From contig CACWWZ010000022.1 of the NCBI GenBank assembly GCA_902764705.1, forward strand, positions 1-44,929: a DNA stretch of 44,929 bases, in the 5' to 3' direction. Below the pieces are notes generated by a model. It was not told where the DNA came from. It saw nothing but the letters and a program-made list of their open reading frames with translations, and made no database searches. Made by a program: the position numbers and the translations under genes. Origin of the DNA: an uncultured Prevotellaceae bacterium (lineage in GTDB: Bacteria; Bacteroidota; Bacteroidia; Bacteroidales; Bacteroidaceae). Shown piece after piece: positions 9,229 through 16,907 of this stretch. The first letter of the stretch is position 1. Each line of letters opens with the position of its first letter.

Positions 9229-10251
9229 CTAAAAATTTATTTTCAAACTATTTGCCGTAAACACCAACACACCCCAGAAAAGGAGCATAGGTATGATTTC
9301 GAGGGTGCAAAAGTACAAAATAATCTGCAATTTAACGACATTTTGTCGGAAAAAGATAAGAAAACACTTAAAAAGCTGCAGAATTTTAACGATTGAAAAG
9401 ACAACAATGACATAAATGACGGCATTTTGGATAGAAATGTCGAAATATGTCCATATAACAACCAAAGGGAAAAGCAACGCTCCTTCAATGGAAGTAATAT
9501 AGAGGAAAGACTTCATCCATTGTCGGTTCTTTTTACTATCAAAGAACACGTTGTTAACCATCGTATACAACAACGCCTTGATGAGGAAGTAAGCCACAGA
9601 CAGTCCCAAGAAAATGGCAATTAAATGATATTGTGAGTCAAGAAGGAAGGTCTCACCAATAAAATTGAGCGTATAGAAATAGAATAGTATCGCCAAGAGC
9701 AGGCAGTTCAAGAAGGCGAGAAAAGTCTGGAAACGAATCTCTACAGCAGTTTCTGTGATTTCCGTCAAGCCCTCTCGGTTGGTACTGAAAAAGTTCTTCG
9801 TCTGGCGCACGACGAAATGACGTGTATTAGAGAATGCTATTGTCGCCAAAACGAACAACAGCAATAACAGCGTCGTAATGACGTCGTCGTGTTGTACGGT
9901 ATAGGGGATAGGATCGCCTGCCACACCATAACGCCCACCCGTCAGTTCCGGGTGGAACAGCGAATCTTTAGAAAAGAAACCCTCGCGATAATATTGGGGA
10001 AGGTTCACGTCCAACATATTGTGCCCTTTGTCGTGACCAGGCAGATGAAGCGTGTCCGGACGATTGCTCCAACGGATTTCTGAAGGTTTAAAATGAGCCT
10101 GGATGGCCGAGTCCTGCTGGGCAGGTGTTGCGCTTCGAGGTAACCAGCTGAGCACCATTTTCGGTGTCAGCACAATGGGATGGTGAACAACGGTATCCCC
10201 CTGCACACCTCCACCCTCTTGCCCGAATACGCTTTCCTGCTGCAATGCCAT
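9229..10251 (-). CDS. DUF4271 domain-containing membrane protein
   Basis: 340 residues. The N-terminal third is soluble and Pro-rich; the rest has about six hydrophobic helices (first at about VITTLLLLLFVLATIAF, last at IIPMLLFWGVLVFTAN). This matches the DUF4271 family found next to hemD in Bacteroidetes. Function is unknown; the neighbour link to haem synthesis is suggestive only. It is 14 bases from the metK stop and 7 from hemD, so it sits inside the operon. Confidence 0.8.
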   Translation of the reverse strand: MALQQESVFGQEGGGVQGDTVVHHPIVLTPKMVLSWLPRSATPAQQDSAIQAHFKPSEIRWSNRPDTLHLPGHDKGHNMLDVNLPQYYREGFFSKDSLFHPELTGGRYGVAGDPIPYTVQHDDVITTLLLLLFVLATIAFSNTRHFVVRQTKNFFSTNREGLTEITETAVEIRFQTFLAFLNCLLLAILFYFYTLNFIGETFLLDSQYHLIAIFLGLSVAYFLIKALLYTMVNNVFFDSKKNRQWMKSFLYITSIEGALLFPLVVIWTYFDISIQNAVIYVIVVFSIVKILQLFKCFLIFFRQNVVKLQIILYFCTLEIIPMLLFWGVLVFTANSLKINF

Positions 10252-10265
10252 TAGTTTCCGATGAC

Positions 10266-11522
10266 TTAAATGCCAAATGCCCGTTTGATGTCGTCAACCC
10301 TATCCAGTTTCTCCCATGTAAACAGCTCCACATCAATGGTCTTGGTCTCATGATATCGGCTGGTGAATGTTTTCTTGACAATCTCCGACTGACGGCCCAT
10401 ATGACCATAGGCTGCCGTTTCGAGATACATGGGCTGACGCAACTTCAAGGTACGCTCAATAGCCTTCGGACGCAGATCGAAGAGCTGTTCTATCTTCTTG
10501 GCAATCTCGCCATCGGACATTTTCACACGAGAGCGACCGTAGGTGTTCACATAGATGTTCATGGGTTTGGCCACACCAATGGCATAGCTCACCTGGACAA
10601 GCATCTCGTCGGCAACACCTGCTGCTACCATGTTCTTCGCAATATGACGTGCGGCATAGGCTGCACTGCGGTCAACCTTCGACGAATCCTTGCCCGAGAA
10701 AGCCCCGCCTCCATGAGCTCCCTTGCCGCCATAGGTGTCTACTATAATCTTACGACCCGTCAGACCCGTGTCGCCATGAGGACCACCAATTACAAACTTA
10801 CCTGTGGGATTCACGTAGTATTTAATGTCGTTACCGAACAACGACAACACCTTTTCAGAATGAATCTGCTGCTTGACACGGGGAATCAGAATGTTGATGA
10901 CGTCATCCTTAATCTTAGCCAGCATCTTCTCATCCTCGTCGAACTCGTCGTGCTGAGTGGAGACCACAATGGTATCGATTCGCTCGGGAATTCCCTCGTC
11001 AGAATACTGTACGGTCACCTGACTCTTTGCATCTGGGCGCAGATAGGTCATCACCTGACCTTCCTTGCGGATTTCTGCCAAAGTGCGCATTATGAGATGC
11101 GCCAAATCGAGCGATACCGGCATCAGATTCTCCGTCTCGTTGGTGGCATAACCGAACATCATGCCCTGATCGCCGGCACCCTGTTCGTCCTCATCGCCAT
11201 TATCAACACCGCGATTGATGTCTTCGCTCTGCTCATGAATAGCCGTCAGAATACCACACGAATTGCCGTCGAACTGATATTCTGCTTTCGTATAGCCAAT
11301 CTTCTTAATCGTATTGCGGGCAATGGTCTGCAGGTCGATATACACCTCACTGCGCACCTCACCCATCAGCACCACCTGACCTGTGGTGACAAACGACTCG
11401 CAGGCCACACGGGCATGTTCGTCATAAGCCAAAAACTGGTCAAGAATAGCGTCGCTTATCTGGTCGGCCACTTTGTCGGGATGGCCTTCCGATACTGATT
11501 CTGATGAAAATAAATAACTCAT
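10266..11522 (-). CDS. metK: S-adenosylmethionine synthetase
   Basis: 418 residues from the ATG at 11522 ([20 protein letters not shown]). A longer frame begins 45 bases upstream but would read through the promoter, so I reject it. The enzyme makes S-adenosylmethionine from ATP and methionine. The methionine-loop GHPDK, the [16 protein letters not shown] motif and the P-loop-like [15 protein letters not shown] are all present. It has its own consensus promoter and may lead the downstream DUF4271-hemD-rnpA-yidD-tyrS series. Confidence 0.97.
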   Translation of the reverse strand: MSYLFSSESVSEGHPDKVADQISDAILDQFLAYDEHARVACESFVTTGQVVLMGEVRSEVYIDLQTIARNTIKKIGYTKAEYQFDGNSCGILTAIHEQSEDINRGVDNGDEDEQGAGDQGMMFGYATNETENLMPVSLDLAHLIMRTLAEIRKEGQVMTYLRPDAKSQVTVQYSDEGIPERIDTIVVSTQHDEFDEDEKMLAKIKDDVINILIPRVKQQIHSEKVLSLFGNDIKYYVNPTGKFVIGGPHGDTGLTGRKIIVDTYGGKGAHGGGAFSGKDSSKVDRSAAYAARHIAKNMVAAGVADEMLVQVSYAIGVAKPMNIYVNTYGRSRVKMSDGEIAKKIEQLFDLRPKAIERTLKLRQPMYLETAAYGHMGRQSEIVKKTFTSRYHETKTIDVELFTWEKLDRVDDIKRAFGI

Positions 11523-11537
11523 ATCCAAAATTTTTTG

Positions 11538-11568
11538 CAAAGGTACACACTTTTTGCCACATAGCAAA
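11538..11568 (-). promoter_or_regulatory. metK promoter
   Basis: Minus-strand TTTG (11568-11565) and TACCTTTG (11545-11538), spacing exactly 19, 16 bases before the metK start. The short leader leaves no room for a SAM riboswitch between promoter and gene. Confidence 0.8.
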
Positions 11569-11570
11569 AT

Positions 11571-11605
11571 AAAACGGCCTACACTTCATGAGAGTAGGCC
11601 GTTTT
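11571..11605. terminator. Terminator between the M16 peptidase gene and metK
   Basis: Perfect 12-bp stem, 11571-11582 with 11594-11605, flanked by A-run and T-run on the two strands, so it can work in both directions. It ends the M16 peptidase transcript just before the metK promoter begins. Confidence 0.9.
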
Positions 11606-11625
11606 TTATGAATTAGCGATAAAAA

Positions 11626-14442
11626 CTACTCTTCTGGCATCATCACAACCTCTGCACGGTTGCCTGACTTAAGCAGTTCCTTAACGAAGGCGGCGATGCT
11701 CTCAGGAGTCTGGGCATTTACCAGCTGCTCATAGTCCTTGTCGAAATTGACACCCTTGTAGCGCCACATGTCGATGGTCGTTATCCAGTAGTTGTTCTGC
11801 TTCAACTGATCGGCATGATTCTTGATCATATACTCCTTCACCTTAGCCAACTTGTCAGGATCACATCCCTTGGTAAGTGCCTGTACCTCGTCGCGCATAA
11901 TCTGCAAGGCAGTGTCGGCCTTCTCGGGCTTCATGGGGCAATAGACATAGACAGTGGCATTATTCTCGAAGTCGTCGGTGCTGAGGTTTCCACTGGCACC
12001 TACGGTATAGGCGGCGCTGGCATCCTCACGAATCTTCTTCAGATACTCCATCGACAGAATCTGTCCGACCATCGCGGCCTTGATGCGGTTCTCCGAAGTG
12101 AAAGGCATATCTTTCGAATACCATAACATGACGGCAATCGATCTCGGTGTCTCGGCCTTATGCTTGAAGCTGTTGATGACTTCACCCTTGAAGTCGGTAT
12201 CAATATATGCAGACTTCTCCACCTTCTTCTGAGAAGGCAGCGAACCAATATACTGCTCGATGAGGGGACGAATGGTTTCCTCGTCGTAGTTACCGACGAT
12301 GTCGAACGTATAAGCAGCGGCATTGGCAGTACGCTCCTTGGCAATCTGCAGGATACGGTCGTAATCGACCTTCTTCAGGTCGTCCAAGTCGAAGGGCTTT
12401 ACGCGGGGATGGTGATTACCCAGCGTCAGCGACAGCGAGTCAGAGAAGACGTTCTCGGGCTGCAACAGGCGGTTTCTCAGCGCTACCTCAGTGGTCTGCA
12501 TCAGGTTGTCGTACGACTTCTGGTCCTTATTGATATCGGTGAACATCAGGTACACCAACTGCAACATGGTCTCCACATCCTTAGGTGTTGAGCTACCATT
12601 GATATACTCACGGTAAGCATCCAGTGACATGGAAGCACTGGCAATCTTACCAGCCAAAGCCTTCTCCAACTCTGTATGCGAGAAGTTACCCAAACCGCTA
12701 GCTTCAATAACGTCATTAAACATCTTCAGGTTAGGCAGATCCTCATCGCCATACAAGCCACTACCACCGTAGCCATAGCCACGCAGCAGCACCTGGTCTT
12801 TCTTCAGGTCAGTCTTCTTCAGCACGACGATGGCGCCGTTCGAAAGGGTCAGCTCGGTGTAGTCGAAGAGATCGTTCTTCACCTCTTTCTTGATAGAGCC
12901 CTTCTTAGGCAGCTCGGTCATCAGGGGCTCGTCTTTCACATTGTCCACATAAGCCTCAATCTCGGCAGTGCGGGCAGTGACGATGGCCTTTTTCACACTT
13001 TCCTCCGTAGGATATACAGCATCCTCCTTCTCGGTGTTGAAGTTCAGCACCACCAGATTGGTATCGCTCTTGGAAACCAGTTCCTGCAGCACCATGTTGA
13101 CAGCTTCGAGAGGCAAGACGGGAATCAGCTGCTTCATCGTCTCATGCGTGTAGTCAATGCTGGGAATCGGCTCGTTGTTCAGGAAGTTCTGCACATACTG
13201 ACCAACAAACTGACTGTTGAAACGCTTGTCCTTATTAGAATACTGCTTGTCGATATTGCTTTCAAAGTTAGCCTTGAAACGGTTATACTCTGTAGGAGTG
13301 AAGCCAAACTCCGCAGCACGGCGAGCCTCGGTGAGGACAGCAGTCAGTGCAGCCTCAGCCTGGCCGTCCTTAGGCAGGACATCCAGTCCGAAAGCATCGA
13401 CCGAACGAGACAGCAGATATGCTCCGTCGCCTGCACTAGCCTGCAGGAAGGGGCTCTCGGGCTTCTCGGCATACTCGCGCAGACGGTCGTTCAGCATGCT
13501 GATGGCAGCATCTTTAATGTAGTCAGCAATTATATAAGCCATCGTGCCCTTCAAAGAATCGGGGAACGACTCGTGCTTCATCATCAACGAAACGATGTTG
13601 TAGCGCTGCTCCTTATCCTTGTCAATGACGATAATCGCCTCGTTATTGTCAGGAACGGGCTCAGCTGTAACCAGCGCACGGTTCTCAGGCAACTTGATGG
13701 GCGAGAAGAGGTCTTTAATCTTCTGTTCGATCTTGTCAACATCCACGTCACCGACGACGATGATGGCCTGATTGTCAGGACGATACCACTTCTCATAGTA
13801 AGCCTGCAGGAAAGGACGCTCGAAATTGTCGATAATCTCCATCAGACCGATAGGCATGCGATAGCCGTACTTCGAATTCGGATACAGCTTGGGCAGGTCG
13901 CGCTCCAGCATACGCATCTGGGCGCTGGTGCGCAGGCGCCACTCTTCGTGAATCACACCACGCTCCTTCTCAATCTCCTCCTGTTCCAGCAGCAGACCGT
14001 CGGCCCAGTCGTAGAGAATCAGCAGACACGAGTCGACAATGCCCTCGCGAGTGGTAGGAACATTGCTGATGTTATACACCGTCTGGTCGATAGAGGTATA
14101 AGCATTCAGGTCTGTACCGAACTTCACGCCAACGCTCTCGCACCAGCGCAGCATTTCGTTGCCCTTGAAGTGTTTCGAACCATTAAAGGCCATGTGCTCC
14201 AGGAAGTGAGCCAGACCGCGCTGGTTATCATCCTCCTGAATAGAACCTACGCGCTGGGCAATGTAGAACTCGGCGCGCTGCTCAGGCCAGTTGTTGTGAC
14301 GGATGTAATAAGTTAGTCCATTGTCCAGTTTACCCGTGCGAACATCGGGGTCAACGGGAATCGGCGGCATCTGCATCTGAGCCACCATAGCTGTCGTACT
14401 GAACATCATCAGCGCAGCAATCAACACTTTCTTCAGTTTCAT
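11626..14442 (-). CDS. Secreted M16 (pitrilysin/insulinase) family zinc peptidase
   Basis: 938 residues from the ATG at 14442, which gives a clean signal peptide (MKLKKVLIAALMMFSTTAMVAQ cut after Ala). The frame is open further upstream, but that part reads through the promoter. Two M16 halves are seen: the N-terminal half has the zinc motif HFLEH at 79-83 and a downstream Glu near 160 (EKERGVIHEEW), and the C-terminal half is the inactive partner, as in the family. It should degrade peptides in the periplasm or outside. It has its own -7 box and a strong terminator, so it is a single-gene unit. Confidence 0.93.
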   Translation of the reverse strand: MKLKKVLIAALMMFSTTAMVAQMQMPPIPVDPDVRTGKLDNGLTYYIRHNNWPEQRAEFYIAQRVGSIQEDDNQRGLAHFLEHMAFNGSKHFKGNEMLRWCESVGVKFGTDLNAYTSIDQTVYNISNVPTTREGIVDSCLLILYDWADGLLLEQEEIEKERGVIHEEWRLRTSAQMRMLERDLPKLYPNSKYGYRMPIGLMEIIDNFERPFLQAYYEKWYRPDNQAIIVVGDVDVDKIEQKIKDLFSPIKLPENRALVTAEPVPDNNEAIIVIDKDKEQRYNIVSLMMKHESFPDSLKGTMAYIIADYIKDAAISMLNDRLREYAEKPESPFLQASAGDGAYLLSRSVDAFGLDVLPKDGQAEAALTAVLTEARRAAEFGFTPTEYNRFKANFESNIDKQYSNKDKRFNSQFVGQYVQNFLNNEPIPSIDYTHETMKQLIPVLPLEAVNMVLQELVSKSDTNLVVLNFNTEKEDAVYPTEESVKKAIVTARTAEIEAYVDNVKDEPLMTELPKKGSIKKEVKNDLFDYTELTLSNGAIVVLKKTDLKKDQVLLRGYGYGGSGLYGDEDLPNLKMFNDVIEASGLGNFSHTELEKALAGKIASASMSLDAYREYINGSSTPKDVETMLQLVYLMFTDINKDQKSYDNLMQTTEVALRNRLLQPENVFSDSLSLTLGNHHPRVKPFDLDDLKKVDYDRILQIAKERTANAAAYTFDIVGNYDEETIRPLIEQYIGSLPSQKKVEKSAYIDTDFKGEVINSFKHKAETPRSIAVMLWYSKDMPFTSENRIKAAMVGQILSMEYLKKIREDASAAYTVGASGNLSTDDFENNATVYVYCPMKPEKADTALQIMRDEVQALTKGCDPDKLAKVKEYMIKNHADQLKQNNYWITTIDMWRYKGVNFDKDYEQLVNAQTPESIAAFVKELLKSGNRAEVVMMPEE

Positions 14443-14472
14443 TTCTTTTTGGTTTAAAGTGGAAAATTTCTG

Positions 14473-14480
14473 CAAAGTTA
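14473..14480 (-). promoter_or_regulatory. M16 peptidase promoter, -7 box
   Basis: Minus-strand TAACTTTG, 31 bases before the start. No TTTG at the right -33 distance was found. Confidence 0.5.
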
Positions 14481-14555
14481 ACAAAAAAATCCTTTCCCCA
14501 CACACGTACCTATATATTATTATGCTTTTTTTACAAATGATTCTGTAAACATTTG

Positions 14556-15371
14556 CTACAATTTTTCTCCACAATGTGAGCAATATCTGTCTTCGTCGCG
14601 CACCGGAGCATCACAACGCGGACAGTGGCCGTCCTTCGGTTTTTCTCTCGTCTCGTCAATAATGTTTGCCGTCACAATACCAGTGGGTACGGCAATGATG
14701 GTATAACCCAGCAGCATGACAAATGCCGAAAGCAAACGTCCGATAGGAGTTACAGGTGTAATGTCGCCATAGCCCACAGTGGTCATCGTGACAATGGCCC
14801 AATAGACCGATGTGGCCAAATCGGTAAATTGTGTATCGGGCTGCCCATTCTCAACCATAAACATCAGAGTTCCCAGACAAGTGACCAGTATCAGCAGAAA
14901 CAGGAAATAGACGGAAATCTTCGTGAGACTCTTCTGCAGCGAGCGCATCAGGATGTAGCCCTCATTGATGAAACTAAACAACTTGAAAATACGGAAGATG
15001 CGGATGAAGCGGAACGAACGCAACAGAATCATGTATCGTGCATGCGGCAGGAAGTAGGAAAGATAAGGCGGCAAAATAGACAAGAGGTCAATGATGCCGA
15101 AGAAACTCAACACATAGTCACGCCTACGCGGTGAGCAGTAGACACGTGCAATATACTCAACCGTAAAAAAGAACGTCAGCGCATATTCCAGAATCTCCAG
15201 CACCAGCTTAAAGGTATGGGCCAGCGAGGGGATGGTCTCGACGAACGAGATGATGATACTCAGCGAGATGGCCGTTATCAGAGTCAGGTCAAAGATACGT
15301 CCAATCGGGTGTTCCGACTCGAACATGATGCTATACAGCTTTTCTTTCTCAAGCCAATGAGGTTTCTTCAT
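14556..15371 (-). CDS. Voltage-gated-type potassium channel with C-terminal zinc ribbon
   Basis: 271 residues with six membrane helices. The S4-like segment RSFRFIRIFRIFK (118-130) carries the regularly spaced arginines of a voltage sensor, and the selectivity filter TTVGYGD is at 197-203. After the last helix a short tail carries CPRC (250-253) and CSHC (264-267), a four-cysteine zinc ribbon. Such a ribbon is known on some bacterial ion transporters but its role is not clear. No RCK/TrkA domain is present. A consensus promoter lies upstream. Confidence 0.93.
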   Translation of the reverse strand: MKKPHWLEKEKLYSIMFESEHPIGRIFDLTLITAISLSIIISFVETIPSLAHTFKLVLEILEYALTFFFTVEYIARVYCSPRRRDYVLSFFGIIDLLSILPPYLSYFLPHARYMILLRSFRFIRIFRIFKLFSFINEGYILMRSLQKSLTKISVYFLFLLILVTCLGTLMFMVENGQPDTQFTDLATSVYWAIVTMTTVGYGDITPVTPIGRLLSAFVMLLGYTIIAVPTGIVTANIIDETREKPKDGHCPRCDAPVRDEDRYCSHCGEKL

Positions 15372-15414
15372 ACATTTGAATATTTATGCCGTCCCAATGA
15401 TTCTATTATCGCCA

Positions 15415-15446
15415 CAAAGATACATATTTGTTTTTATATCTCCAAA
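15415..15446 (-). promoter_or_regulatory. K+ channel gene promoter
   Basis: Minus-strand TTTG (15446-15443) and TATCTTTG (15422-15415), spacing 20. A second TATATTTG box at 15465-15458 has no matching -33 element. Confidence 0.7.
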
Positions 15447-15560
15447 TTTTCGAACTACAAATATAAATAGGAGGGGACTGCGCTTATGTATGAATCCCTG
15501 TTAGGACGGGCTTTTTCCCCTGCAGGAGGGAGATGGCATGAAAGAAAAGGAACTTCTTAA

Positions 15561-15647
15561 AGCAAAACAACTTGTTTTGGTATCGTAGAAGGCCTTTCTT
15601 TCATCGTAAAGTGCCGTTTCTTTCCCACCAAAACAAGTTGTTTTGCT
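15561..15647. repeat. 21-bp perfect inverted repeat with palindromic arms
   Basis: Arms 15561-15581 and 15627-15647 are exact reverse complements, with a 45-base loop. Each arm is itself nearly palindromic (AAAACAA-C-TTGTTTT). The loop holds two TTTCTTTC boxes (15595-15602 area and 15617-15624) and a related AAAGAAAAGG lies just outside. No open frame or transposase is associated. There is no T-run after either side, so it is not a simple terminator; a REP-like element or a protein-binding site is possible. Confidence 0.8.
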
Positions 15648-15649
15648 AT

Positions 15650-15828
15650 TATGATGGTATATGATGCTTTTCGAAAAAGGGTCATATTAGTAACAAGCTG
15701 ATACTAAGCAAGTTAAACCAAAATATGATGCTTCTCGCATTTTTGCACGAAAAAAATGAAAGAGGTTTATCGAGATTTGCATACTACATAAAAGATGTAA
15801 GATGTCTGATACATAATGGCGCGGAGCA
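15650..15828. other. Gene-free stretch with a 15-bp direct repeat
   Basis: Together with the inverted repeat this forms the longest gene-free interval (15372-15828). ATATGATGCTTTTCG at 15659-15673 recurs with one mismatch at 15723-15737, 64 bases on. A plus-strand frame that starts here runs antisense into the hydrolase gene and looks like a shadow. I see no terminator hairpin for the hydrolase gene. Confidence 0.5.
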
Positions 15829-16887
15829 TCAGAAATTCTTGCGAACGCCTTGCCACTCAGGGAACTTCATCTTCAGGTACTCGTCGTCGAGGAAGAGGGC
15901 AGACTGACCTACCTTACCCTTCAGCTGCCAGTCGAGCCACTTCACCACAGCTTTGGCGTAGTTGCCGCCATGCTTCTCATAATAGGTGCCACTGTGACCG
16001 TCCTTCGAGTTGAGCATCACCACGGGGATGTTGTCGGCTATGCGTTCGTAGTCCTTTTGTGCATTGGCGTAGGCAATGTCGCCAGGTCCGCCAATCATAT
16101 AGAACATCGGCGTGTGAAGGTTCTTCAGATTCTCTTTCGTCGTACCCATCATCTCCATGTCGCCGATGCCGGAGTTAAGCATGACGCAGGTCTTGATGCG
16201 GGGGTCATGGGCCACACCCAGCACCTGGGCACCACCGCACGACTGTCCCATAGCTGCCACGTGGTCGAGATTGAGACAATGGTAGTATTCAGATCCGGCA
16301 GTGGCATTCTGATCTATCAGCCAGTCGAGCACTTCGAGCAACATCTTGGGATAGGTGCTGAAGGCAGGACCTGCAGGAGCGGCCTGTTTCTTGTTTTTCT
16401 TGGCTTTCTTCTGAGCTTCTTCCCGCTGCTTGGCCTGTTGTTCCTGCTGAGCCTTGCGCTCCTCGGGCGTCATGGGCAGAATCTTTTCGCCATTGGCCAT
16501 GACGACCTCGCCCTTGGTTTCAGGATAGGCAGCCTTCAGCACACCGCGCCATTGGGCCATCACATCTGCCTCGTCATAGGGACCAATGGCTGCTGCCACA
16601 TAGCCGTAGGAGGCTACCTCGCTCAACAGAAGGCGCATCTCCACATTGTTGTTGAAGCAGGCGCCGTTGGCATAAACGATTACGGGCAGGGTACCTTGTT
16701 TGGCAACGATTTCCTTCAGGTTTTGAGGGCGATACACCGTAAAGCCGGGGCAAGAGGCATCGCCTACCACCTCAGACTTGAACGGACCCGTGCCACCTTC
16801 TTCTACAATTTGTTTTTGAGCTGTCTGGGCTTTCGCCAGCCCTACACTTGCAGCGAACATCAGCGCTGTTATGAATAGCTTCTTCAT
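15829..16887 (-). CDS. Secreted alpha/beta hydrolase (esterase-like)
   Basis: 352 residues from the ATG at 16887; the ATG at 16890 is equally good, and one at 16905 lies 2 bases after the GH3 stop. The signal peptide is MKKLFITALMFAASVGLAKAQ. The nucleophile elbow GQSCGG gives Ser216, an acid candidate is in GGPGD (Asp270), and His298 is in DGHSG. A Lys/Gln/Glu-rich insert at about 141-170 would form an exposed coiled coil. The core resembles dienelactone-hydrolase or polyester-hydrolase-like folds; the substrate is unknown. It follows the GH3 gene closely, so it may remove ester groups from the same glycans (inference). Confidence 0.82.
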   Translation of the reverse strand: MKKLFITALMFAASVGLAKAQTAQKQIVEEGGTGPFKSEVVGDASCPGFTVYRPQNLKEIVAKQGTLPVIVYANGACFNNNVEMRLLLSEVASYGYVAAAIGPYDEADVMAQWRGVLKAAYPETKGEVVMANGEKILPMTPEERKAQQEQQAKQREEAQKKAKKNKKQAAPAGPAFSTYPKMLLEVLDWLIDQNATAGSEYYHCLNLDHVAAMGQSCGGAQVLGVAHDPRIKTCVMLNSGIGDMEMMGTTKENLKNLHTPMFYMIGGPGDIAYANAQKDYERIADNIPVVMLNSKDGHSGTYYEKHGGNYAKAVVKWLDWQLKGKVGQSALFLDDEYLKMKFPEWQGVRKNF

Positions 16888-16907
16888 CATCTTGGTTTTA
16901 TACATTA

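Noticed and set aside
10164-11498. Plus-strand frame of 444 codons opposite metK
   Set aside because: Antisense shadow of metK, which is unmistakable on the minus strand.
11523-11567. Longer N-terminus for metK
   Set aside because: The extra 15 codons cover the consensus promoter and the [17 protein letters not shown] start is the conserved one.
12676-14316. Long plus-strand open frame of 546 codons opposite the M16 peptidase
   Set aside because: It is the antisense shadow of a strongly coded gene; it has no domain, no promoter and a low-complexity His/Gln/Leu composition.
15561-15647. Insertion-sequence ends around 15.6 kb
   Set aside because: Arms are only 45 bases apart with no transposase frame; at most a small non-autonomous element.
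15725-15907. 60-codon plus-strand frame in the gene-free stretch
   Set aside because: It runs antisense into the hydrolase gene, has no ribosome-binding site that stands out and a composition like an accidental frame.
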